From Panicum virgatum (taxonomy: Eukaryota > Streptophyta > Magnoliopsida > Poales > Poaceae), in assembly GCF_016808335.1 (NCBI RefSeq), contig NC_053147.1, positions 67,454,960 through 67,518,959 on the forward strand: a stretch of 64,000 bases of DNA, in the 5' to 3' direction. Numbering within the stretch: position 1 is the stretch's first letter; each line of letters starts with the position of its first letter. The translations under genes and the position numbers were made by a program. Below are positions 45,369-55,421 of this stretch, one piece after another. The notes under the pieces are model-generated. The model was given only the letters and a program-made list of their open reading frames with translations, had not been told where the DNA came from and did not search any database.

Positions 45369-48271
45369 GTCGCATTTAGCAACGCGCCAATGCAAGGACA
45401 ACACTGAGAAAAGAATGCAAAACGCATATTCCTCGCTATGTCCTTAGTCGTGAACATTCAGAAATCTGGTAATGATGCGAAGATGCATGGTTCCACACCT
45501 GTGTGTATGGTCATGAACAAAACGCAAAAGGTATGTGTGTGTGCGCGCGCTAATTGTTTTTCTAGTATAAAGTACGTCAGATGCTTATCTGCAAAAATTT
45601 GTGCTCCCCAGCAGACACGTTAGTTATTATTAGCCACACATCACTAATAAGATGCATGATACATGAGCAGATGATCCACAGAGAGAAGTTCTTTAATCCA
45701 ACGGCTGCTTGTTGTTTCCTTGAGGAAGCAAGCCAATCCAACACACAAGTACAGGACAGATACACAGCATCCAATAGAAAAGAGTTGATCAGAAACAGAA
45801 GAAGGTACTATGATGATGCAACTGCCTGAGAAGAGGTTAGAAAGTCAGAACACGGCGGCAGATGATAAAGGCATTTACTTATGGGTAGCTAATTCTTTTG
45901 GCAACCCAAATGTACGGTTGATTTAATTTGCGATCATCATCTGGTTACCTTGACTTGACCCGGCCGGCCACGTGTGATTGTTAAAAGGTCAAGTACGGAG
46001 CCAAGCGACACATGTTGTGATCCATTAAAAAGTTGACCGCGTCTTGATCGAACATCTACTTGATAGATAAGGTGTAGCATAAACTATAGAACAACGCTAG
46101 CTCATCATAAGCAGCAACTCACCAAGTTCTTTTTTCGAGATCCAGGATATATGCATGCACTTCCTTCCGTCAAGCAACAATAATCCAGGCCGGATAAACA
46201 ACCTGACGTCGGTTTGATATATAGATCGTCTTGTCTGCAGAAGAAAGGTCAGAAGACACGTCGGATTTGAGGAGGCAAAGTCAGAAGGGGATGATGTCGC
46301 CGCCACGCTACACGCCAAAAAGGTCCAACCCTGCCGTACGCATACAAGTGTACGACTTGTGAATTGGCCACATCACTCATGTATGAGGGTGTTGGATTTA
46401 AGTTCTAAACCCTAACCCGTGTGGCATGATATTCTTGTGTATATGCTATATATGCACGCAGCCGTACCGACCGACCGGTGACAATAATAACAATGTGATA
46501 ATGAACTGACTATTTGTACACCTCCTATCGTACGACCGGGATAATGTTCTTCTCATCGATCTGTCTCGGTTTTGTTCAATTTTGTTTCTTTCATTCTTTG
46601 TTTTCGCAACGTCAGCCTCACAGGAAGCACTAAGCAATTTTATTATGAACGGTTGAACGTGAAGTAAACAAACTAGCAGTTCAGTTCAGTCCATCCTTAT
46701 GAGCTTAAAGCTTATCATCAACAAAACATAACGACCAACTATATAAGTCAAGTTTTCTTCAAGTTCTGGTGTTTTAGCCTTCATTTCATCTTGCAACTAT
46801 GCCTTGGCATGTTGAGAGGATTAGTTAGGCAAAAAAACCTTATTGCACTTTTACAAAATATTATTTAATATTATTTACATATTATTAAATATTTAGTTAC
46901 GTATTAGTTAACCTTTATTCTTACATGTTTTCTAAGTATTATATATATGTCATAATCATCATGCTATATGTAACACGGATCCAGACATGTGTGTTACTTG
47001 TTATGTTGATATATAATTAAGTTGACACTGGTTAGCTAATGCTCCTCTGAGTCCTCTCTAGATAACCTTTGGCTTTCATCTGCTCATCGATCTGTCATCC
47101 AGTTGTTAAGTTTTGCTTCTTGGTTTTTGCAAAGTCAAACCTCAAAGCACTGGATAATTTTATTAGGAACCGGAAGTATAGAGACTCTAGCATATAATCA
47201 TTAGATGATTATCGATGGCAATTTGCCATTCAGTTCATCCTTATCATAAAAAAAAATCTGACCACCAACCATTTAAGTCAAAAGAAAGAATCAAGTTCTA
47301 GTATATATTTTTCCTTTATTCTGTCTTGCGACTATGTCTTAGCATTTTGATGCACTTTTACGAAATATTATTTAATCTTATTAGTTGGCTCTTGCAACAA
47401 TACTTTGCTTACCTCCTAGGAGCTAAAAAGAAATAAATATGATCCATTAAATTTTAGAAGAGATAAAAAAATTTCGAGATCCCAAATACATAGCCATTCA
47501 TGTTAGGAAAAAAGTTAATTACAACTCACCCATGTCACATTAGGGAAAATAATGATACAACTAACCCATGCCACATTAGAAGAAAATATGTTATATTGCA
47601 TGTCATTATAAGATCATAATATATCTAACATGAGCATGAAGAGAAAAACATGATGGAGTATTTTCATCTCACATCTCACATCTCACCCATGTCACGTTCA
47701 CTTTAGTGAAAAAAAAACGGTCATGTCACCTCTCACAATTTATTTTCCTCTCATGCACGTTAGAGAAAACGAAGAAATCGCCATGTTATCTCCCACGTTA
47801 GATCTAATACATTCATACATGGAAGTTAGATCTAATAGGAAGATATTTCCAATTTTTCTATTTATAAAATTAAAAAATATATATAAATAAACATAGTCAT
47901 CATAGAGTATTGTAGCAAAGCACATTACATAGTATCAAAATTTTAGAAATAATGGAGGGCACATATGCAACCATGTAGTTTCCGGTGTCGTACCCGATCA
48001 CCATTATCTGTGTTACTTCTTCTTAATATAACATGGATATATAAGTTGACCAAAACTAACTTGCCACCTAGTGCGCAAGCCGCAAGTCGTGATGAGCCCC
48101 TCTCCTGCGTGCCAAACTGCCAATAGGTATGTGCACGTATTTCCTACTCTGTCATTCAGTTGTTGTGCCTTTTTTCTTTCAATTTATATTTGCAAAGTCA
48201 GACGTATGGATCGGAAGGAGGAATGAAAAAGAGCAAGGAATGGATGATGCTTTGATGTAGTATTACTTTTT
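45369..48271. other. AT-rich intergenic with three decayed copies of one segment
   Basis: No gene. A segment starting near TCGATCTGTC and containing TTGCAAAGTCA(A/G)AC-like and AATTTTATTA strings recurs at about 46556-46700, 47086-47245 and more weakly at 48160-48225. Probably an ancient local duplication. Confidence 0.35.
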
Positions 48272-48280
48272 CCTAGTATT

Positions 48281-48773
48281 GGAAAAAGTCCATATTACTT
48301 CCCTCAAGTATCGTCAAAGTCCGGATACACCCTAAATTATTTCTTGGATCAGTTTACCCCATAAATTATATCATTTGGTCCAATTTATCCCTTAACAAGA
48401 TTAATCTTTTTATTTATCCATGCGCAAGTGAAGTTTTAAGTTAAAAGTTTCCAAGATGATAGCATACATCATAAAAAATATGTGAAGAATTTTTCATCGT
48501 TATTTTGATAGGGTATGATATTTAATAATAAAGTAACACAATAATGATGAAATATTCATAATTTATTTTTTGACATACATTGTGATGCCCACTACAAACC
48601 TGCAAAATCTTAAATTAAGATTTCACTTGTATGTGGAGAAATAAAAAAGATAAATTGTATTAGAAGGTAAATTGAACTAAATGACATAGTTTAGGGGTCA
48701 AATTGAACCAAAAGATAGTTAAGGGGATTGTCCGGACTTTATCCATACTTGAGGAGAGTAATTCGGACTTTTC
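48281..48773. mobile_element. Mutator-type MITE, copy 1, with perfect 9-bp TSD
   Basis: 493 bp flanked by CCTAGTATT at 48272-48280 and 48774-48782. Inverted arms of about 110 bp: left GGAAAAAGTCCATATTACTT..., right the complement of GAAAAGTCCGAATTACTCTC. Long arms plus a 9-bp TSD indicate the Mutator superfamily. No coding capacity. Confidence 0.88.
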
Positions 48774-48782
48774 CCTAGTATT

Positions 48783-49751
48783 AAACGTTTCATATTTTCT
48801 TTTTTTTAGAAAAAGCATTTCATATATGTTCAATATTAATATAGTTTAGTTTCCATCCTCATCTGAAATAATTGAGCCATATGTGTGGCCTGTACTTATG
48901 TGCATATTTGGGTCTCTGTTTGGTTTATTTATATTTTCGAAAAAGAAGCAGGACCACTGTTCTATATCGCCATGACAAATTTGCTGAAGGTTTATACTCC
49001 AGCACTGGAGTAATTTGACCCCCTAGAGATTTGAAGTTATTTGGTTGGAGGGTATGTAACCTTTGCCATAGCTCTCTAGAGCCCTTAAAAAAATATATTA
49101 AAGGTAAACAAGTATTTGGTTCTTCTTTGCCAAAGCTTTACTACTTTCTACTCATTGAATTGAAATACCCAACACATGATAAACACTTGGAGTGGCGGCA
49201 AGATTCTCTTGGACAACTAAAGCTAAGTCGGTGTCCTGAATTTTTCTTGGTTAATTGTGTACATCCCCTTTCGAGTCAAATGTTGACAAGGTCAAATTCA
49301 TTTGTGCAAAGCCAAAATGTGGTTTTGCCCAATGTTTGATGTGCATGGTTAATTGGTGAAGTGCGTAGATTGGACTCTGCACCTTAGACAAAATATAGTT
49401 TCGGTTCACAGACGTCAATGGGACAGCTAGCGCTGCATGCATAAGATGGCAAATAAAAACGTGAAAGAAACGTACACCTCCTATGAAGTCTCCAAAGACC
49501 ACCAAACCATGAGAGTTAGTTGATGTTTATTCATGTGCAATGGGTGTTTTTATCGGATCTTTTATTGCAAGTGTGCCACGATGATAAGCTGCCACAGCTC
49601 ATGAGGTTTATTTGAGCGCGCTTATATATTGCTCTGCTTGCAGTTTATAAGCTGCAGTTTTGAATTTATTAGTTTTGCAAGGTCGTCATACATCGGAAGA
49701 ATAAAACATACAGCATATAATGCACATGTATATGGACTATGGTAGTAGTAT
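48783..49751. other. intergenic, nothing recognised
   Basis: A 102-codon frame at 49031-49339 has no recognisable domain and is treated as chance. Confidence 0.35.
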
Positions 49752-50280
49752 GAAAAAAAAGTCTAAATTACTCCCCTCAACTATTGCCAAAGTCTGGATA
49801 ACCCGCTAAACTATTATTTGGTTTATTTTACCCCCAAATTATGTCATTTGGTTCAAATTACCCCCAATATAATTTGTCTTTTTTATTTCTCCATGCATAG
49901 ATAAAATTTTAAATTGAAATTTTACAAGATAATAGTACACACCATAATGTACGTTAGAAAAAATACATCATAATTTTTTATCTTTATTTTGATAGGTTAT
50001 GGTATTTAATAATAAATTAATAATTGGAGTTCAAATTATATGAAAACTAATGGGGAAAAATTATAATTTTTTTCTAATTATGCATTGTGATGTCCACTAC
50101 CATCCTGCAAAATTTGAATTTAAAGTTCAACTTGTGTATGGAGAAACAAAAAAGATAAATTATGTTATGGGGTAAAATAAACTAAATAGCATAGTTTAGG
50201 GGGTAAATTGAACCAAATTATAGTTTAGAGGGTTATCTAGACTTTGATTATAGTGGAGGGGAGTAAATTAAACTTTTTCC
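49752..50280. mobile_element. Mutator-type MITE, copy 2, with perfect 9-bp TSD
   Basis: 529 bp flanked by TAGTAGTAT at 49743-49751 and 50281-50289. Same family as the element at 48281 (shared arm text TCAA.TATTGCCAAAGTC and TTTGGTTCAA.TTACCCCC in both arms). Confidence 0.88.
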
Positions 50281-50289
50281 TAGTAGTAT

Positions 50290-51129
50290 ATTAGAGTAAC
50301 TCCAACAAACTAGCTAAAATTCTTAGCTAAACGAAGAGGTAAATAAAAAGCTTTCTACATGGTAGGGTACCCACAGCTTCTCCAAATTGCCTCTCCAAAT
50401 TAACTATCCTCTCCCTCAACCTCTCCACAGACTCTTTTAGAGAAGAGCCTCTTGAAGATGCTTTAGACAAAAAGAAAAATCAACTCTGTGCTGCTGCTTT
50501 TTGATTTGTATACGTTCATTTATAAAAAAGCAACCACTGTCCTGGAACACATATTATCAGTAGTCTCCAACCATCCAGTTGACACCAAATTAATGCACTG
50601 ACTAGATAGGATGGCTAAGCACATTGAACAAGTGCTTTGCGGCTACGGATTGGATGGAGGAATAATCCATTTAATTCCCTGCGACGTGCTTTGCAGCCAG
50701 TAGAGTCTGATAGATTCAAATGTCAACTTTTCAAGTGCATTATTGGCCTAAAATAATCACAAAAGGTAGACTAGTATTTTGGTTGAATTTTTTTTGCTTG
50801 CCAAGACCGTAATGAACCATTGTTTACCCTCTTGCGCTTAAAAAAAGTGATGCGCTGGGATACATGCAAAATTATGGCGATATTTGGTTTCGATATATGG
50901 AAAGCGATACACGATTGCACAATAATGGCTTCTAAAAAATCAACATAAGTTAGTGATCAAAGTTGCTTGTCGCATGTGGTTGTAAGAAACACTAATCAAT
51001 AGTTCCGATGTTAAATTTTGTAATTTGGAAAGCGGAAAATTCATGGAAAGTAGCTCAACTTTCACAAAACAAGCGAAGGTGCATGGATCACGCGCGCTGG
51101 TAATTGCTAAGGCTTCTTACCATATTTGT
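50290..51129. other. intergenic, nothing recognised
   Basis: No coding sequence or RNA gene seen. Confidence 0.35.
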
Positions 51130-51214
51130 TACTCCCTCCGTTCCAAATTGTAGGTCGTTTTTAGCAAATCGAGATACATAATTTTTGTCATGCACTTTGA
51201 CATGATAAAAATTA

Positions 51215-52783
51215 GGGAAATTTGTCCACAGCACACCATCAAAATGCAGTTTTGTGCGGAACACACCATCAAAGCCGATTTTGTCTCCACCACATCACCA
51301 AAGTGCAACTTGGTCTACAACACACTGTATGGAATAAACTAATTATTTGCAGCTGAGAGGTTAGGTAAAAGGGCCATTTTGCCCTTTATTGGAGCCCACT
51401 TGACATCCTCTTCCTCACTTCTATCGTTGCTGCACCTCTACGGCCTCGACACCGCCGGTCCGTGCCTCGCCGCGGCCCCTCACCGCCCGCCTCCGCCTAG
51501 GCCCTGCGCCACCGCCTCCTCGCGTCCCGCTGCGGCCATCGACGCCATCCGCGCCGCCACCAGCCCGTGCCTCGCCATGGCCCCTCGCCGCCGGTCTGCA
51601 CCGCCTCCGCCCAACGCCGCCGCCGACCCGCACCCCGGCGCGACCCCTTGCCGCCTCCACCGTGGCCTCGCTCCGCCGCCGGGCCGCGCCCCGCCGTGGC
51701 TCCTCGCCGCCGGTCCGCGCCGCGCCCTCCGGGGAGCCCCTGCAGCGGCCCGAGCTGGAGGCCGCTGCGGCGGCAACGCTGCGCGCGTGCCGCCCCAACG
51801 CCGCGCTCCCAATGCGGGAGGTGCAGGAGGACGTGCACCGCGTCGTGGAGAGCGTCCTGTTCCGGTCGTGCATGCCCATCGCCGTCGACAGCCGCGACGG
51901 CATCCGCCTCGTCTTCGAGGACCGAGGTCCTTGATCTATGCCGGTAGCAGGACCTGGAGGCGCCATTGAAGCACAGCCGCCGCCCCCTGCGCGCGTCCAT
52001 GAATTGGCAACTGCGCTACCGTTGCGCCCCCGACTTGCTCATGGCCGTCGTCATCCTCGCCATCCTCGCCGTCGTCTTCTTCCTCCTCCGTCTCCTCCTC
52101 CACAGTACGTGGCGCACGGCCGGGGCGGCTTGTCCGCGGGCGTCCACCGCTCCTTCGGCTCCTTGGGCAGGAGCGCCCGCCATGGGCTCGACGCGTCTGC
52201 GCTCGCCGCGCTGCTGGTCACCGCGTACCGCCGCAAGCCGGAGCAGGCCGACGGCGGCGGGCCTGCCTCGGCCTCCACCAGTGGCGCGGTCGGGGGAGCG
52301 GACGCGCACGCGACGGGGACAACGCGGTCTTTGGTGACCGCCGCACGCGCACACTGGGGCGACGCGGTCGTGGTCTCCGCACGACGCGGGGGCGGTGGAT
52401 GTGCAAGCGGGGGAAGTGGCAGCGCCGCCCTCGTCTACAACTCTGTGGCGCTCGGATCGTCTTCAGCACCGGCGCGGGAGTCAACGGGACCGACGGCAGC
52501 TGCACACGCAGGGCCGGCGGCGGGCACAGGGGTGCAGCCAGTGAGCGGCCAAGGGGTGGCACCGTCCGGCCTTGCAGGGAGGAGAGGGGAAGATGACGAG
52601 TAGGTCTGACTGGGGGCAATATGGTCATTTTACCCTTTATCTGAGCTAAAAATATTTACTTTATTCCGTGCGGTGTGCTGCACACCAAGCCACTCTTTCA
52701 CGGTGTGCGAGGAACAAAATCGATATTGGTAATGTGTTATGTACAAATTCACTCTTTGGTAGTGTCCTACACACAAATTTCCC
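51215..52783. mobile_element. Mutator-like element (Pack-MULE) with perfect 9-bp TSD
   Basis: 1569 bp between two copies of TAAAAATTA (51206-51214 and 52784-52792). Terminal inverted repeats of roughly 150 bp begin GGGAAATTTGT and share AACACAC..T-type strings up to a GGAATAAA(C/G)TAA..ATTT block (51332-51352 and 52647-52668). The interior is very GC-rich and unlike the flanks, as expected for captured gene DNA. No transposase. Confidence 0.85.
51780..52330 (+). pseudogene. captured gene fragment in the Pack-MULE, probably ATL-type RING-H2 N-terminus
   Basis: About 51998-52105 encodes MNWQLRYRCAPDLLMAVVIL then a hydrophobic run (AILAVVFFLLRLLL), like the N-terminal membrane anchor of ATL ubiquitin ligases. 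After a frame change near 52105 another frame reads SARHGLDASALAALLVTAYR (about 52170-52230), like the GLD motif region of ATL proteins. The RING-H2 zinc-binding residues do not follow. A second segment at about 51800-51930 ([19 protein letters not shown]) is from an unrecognised gene. Identification rests on short motifs. Confidence 0.4.
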
Positions 52784-52840
52784 TAAAAATTATGTGTCTA
52801 GATTTGCTAAAATAACATACAATTTGGAACCGATGGAGTA

Positions 52841-53455
52841 AGTTTCAAGTGCGTGTGACATTTCCAATCACTATATATCCCGCCTAATATTGCGAAATGT
52901 TCACCCAAGGGCCCCATTATGGTGAACGGGAACTTAAGTCGGTTCCAAATATTTCAATGATAGTGACACAAGCAGGTTTGCTATTTTTCAATCCTCTAAA
53001 CTTTCGAAGCCACTAGTTCAGAATATCACGATACACGCATTAATATTGTAGCACTATATGTGAACGATATGGCACTCTTGTCTCTCAAAGGTACTCATAC
53101 GATGTGCGCGCATATTCGTAGGGCAAGTGTTCATCTGTACTGTGTTTAAAAAAATAGGGCTAGCTAGCTACTTCCTCCCTTCCAAATATAATTTATTTAA
53201 CTTTTTAACTCAAGTTTAACCACTCGTAGTATTCAAAAAATTAGTACATATACATATTACATGTGTACTCTCCAATTAATTTGTGCATCGCAAAAATATT
53301 ATTACGCACACTTGATACTGCATCATGCCATCATCGCTGCTACGGCGTACGGAGAGGCAAATCCCCGGCTGGCCCTTAATTTGGAAGTTATTGGAACCGC
53401 TAGCTAGCTAAGGCGGTCGCCATCGGCCGGGGCACCCCGTGGCGGCCTCAGCTCG
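52841..53455. other. intergenic with one Stowaway-like end
   Basis: CTTCCTCCCTTCCAAATATAATT at about 53170 resembles one end of a Stowaway MITE (text split here); no partner end identified. Confidence 0.3.
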
Positions 53456-53523
53456 CCCTCCTATATATATACAGGCCCGTACGGAGCCGTACTAGATCTT
53501 GGCAGCAGCCAGACTGAGGCTCT
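53456..53523 (+). promoter_or_regulatory. possible core promoter and leader start of the CHX pseudogene
   Basis: CCTATATATATACAGG at 53460-53475 is a good plant TATA box, followed by a leader-like stretch to 53523. The only downstream gene on this strand is the CHX pseudogene (ATG 55422). The link is inferred from order only. Confidence 0.35.
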
Positions 53524-55310
53524 CCGCACTCGTCACTCTCTAAATTCACTCTCTAAAAGAAATATTCCTACCTGGCCATCAAGATTCTCCTCTCTATATT
53601 CAGTTTCTCCGCGTTCATTCACTTTCTAAATTTCTACTCTATACCAACTACCACGAATGGGGCCCACGTGTCAAAATTATTTTTCTTTTTTTACCACCCT
53701 CCCTCCCCACTCTCTCTCTCTCCCACCGCGGCCCCTCTCTCTCTCCCTCCGCCACCGCGCCCCTCCTCCCCCGACCACCACCGCCGGCCACCTCCTCCGG
53801 CCTCCGTCGCCGTCCACCACCTCCTCCTCCCTCCCTCCCTACCTCCCTACCCACCCCCAACCCCCTCCTGTCCCCCCTCCCTCCCCTGCTCACTGCGCCG
53901 GCGAGCGCGCGAGCCCGCGTGGGCCAGCGGCGGCGGCGGCGGGGGAGCAGCGGAGGCGGAGGCCTCCTCGAGCTCCGCCGGGCTCCATGGCGGGCGGGGC
54001 GGCCTCCGCCGGCGGCCATGGCGAGGCGGGGCGGGGCGGCTGCCTCGCCGACGCGTCCTCCTCCGCAGCCCCTGCTCCCTAGCCGCGCGGCGGCGGCGAC
54101 CCGCGCCCTCCTCCCTCGAGCTCCGCGCCGGGGAGCTCCGCGCAAGGCGGCAGCCGAGCTCGCCGCGGGCCTTCCCTCTCCTCCCCTGCCCCGCATCCTC
54201 TCCGCCCTCGTCACCTTCTCTCCCTCCTCTGCGGCGCCTCCCCCCTTCCGCGCGGGGCCATGGCGGCCACCTCGCCGCGCCGCGGACCTCGAGCTGCGGC
54301 GGCTTGGGGAGGTGGCCGTCTCGGGCCTCCTCTGCTCTGGCGGGCGGCGCCCCTCCTCCTCCCTCCTCCTCCCACGCCGGCGCCGGCCCTGGCTCCCTCC
54401 TCCTCCCACGCCCGTGCCATCCATGGCTAGGCGGCCTTGGCGCCCTCCCTCCGCCGAGGCGAGGGCGGGGAGGCAGCGAGGCGGGCCGCCCCTCTCCCTC
54501 CGCCGGCCCTCGTCCCTCCACCCCCTATCCCGGAGGCCGTGGCACCAGCGTCCGCGCGGGCGTGGGCGGCACGCAGTGTGGGCAGAGCGGACGAGCGGGC
54601 GTGGGCGGCGCGAGGGCTCGCCGCCGAGGCGGCGCCCCTGCTTCGGCTCAAGATTGCCTCGACGCGGCCCTGCTGCTGCTCCAGCTCGCCGAGCGGCGGC
54701 GGCAGCACCCCTTCTCCCCTCTCCCTCGAGCAGGGGCGGCGGCGGTGGAGGCCCGCGGCGGGGCGACCTTCGCGAGGCCCGGCGTGTGGACCGAGCTCGG
54801 GCCCGTAGCCATGGCACCGGCGGGTTCCCCGTGGAGCTCCCTCCGTTGGCGAGCAGGGGCGTCCGTGGTGGCGTGGCGAGTAGGGGCGGCCGCGGTGGCG
54901 CGGCGAGCGGGGCGGACGCAGCGAGGCGGCCACGGCCGGGCGGACGCGGCAAGGACGGGGCAAGCGCGGCGGCCCGCACTTGACCCGCCCTTGCGCCGGA
55001 GGTGGAGGACTCCCACGGCGAGGCCCCCTCCTTCCTTGCGCCGGCGCATCCTCCTCCTCCCTCCTCCTTGCGGCGGCGGCGGCGGCGGCGGACGCCTCTC
55101 CACCCCCCTCTCTCTCGGCGCAAGGCCGTTGGACAGTGCCGGACCCACGCCACGGTGGCGGCGTAGCGTGCGGCCGCTATCTGCGCTCGATTTGGCGAGC
55201 GGAGTCTCGCCCGCAATGATACTGAGCGACGTAGCGCGCCCCGCTGCAGCAAAAATTCTTTATATCCGGTACTCAAGGACGGGATGGAGAGCCCCGCTGC
55301 GGAGAGCCTG
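53524..55310. mobile_element. GC-rich insertion in the CHX leader, possibly a Pack-type element
   Basis: The ends AGGCTCTCCGCA (53518-53529) and TGCGGAGAGCCT (about 55298-55309) are perfect 12-bp inverted repeats. Beyond them the arms do not clearly pair and no TSD was found. The interior is extremely GC-rich and purine/pyrimidine biased; long frames open on both strands are a result of this composition. Nature uncertain. Confidence 0.35.
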
Positions 55311-55421
55311 AGCGTGGGAGCTAGCTAGCTAGCTAGCTGCTAGTTCGAAGCCAATAAGCAGCAAGTCTCCACTCCAGCAGGGAGTTCTTAGTGGTGACAA
55401 AGGTGTGGGGGATCCATTTCC

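Larger units (their letters stand above)
51132..52838. mobile_element. Stowaway MITE split by a Pack-MULE
   Basis: The left half (51132-51214) starts CTCCCTCCGTTCCAAATTG after TA. The right half (52793-52838) is the inverse, ending CAATTTGGAACCGATGGAG before TA. Removing the insert and one TSD leaves a typical short Stowaway of about 129 bp with arms that pair throughout. Confidence 0.85.

Noticed and set aside
46400..46430. CTAAACCCTAACCC as telomere repeat
   Set aside because: Only a single partial unit pair; no interstitial telomeric array.
51379..51969. 196-codon Pro/Arg/Ala-rich frame
   Set aside because: Low-complexity translation of captured GC-rich DNA in the Pack-MULE; not a recognisable protein.
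53648..55311. Frames of over 540 codons on both strands
   Set aside because: Caused by extreme GC content and lack of A/T-rich stop codons; overlapping frames on both strands, low-complexity Arg/Gly/Ala/Pro products, no domain.
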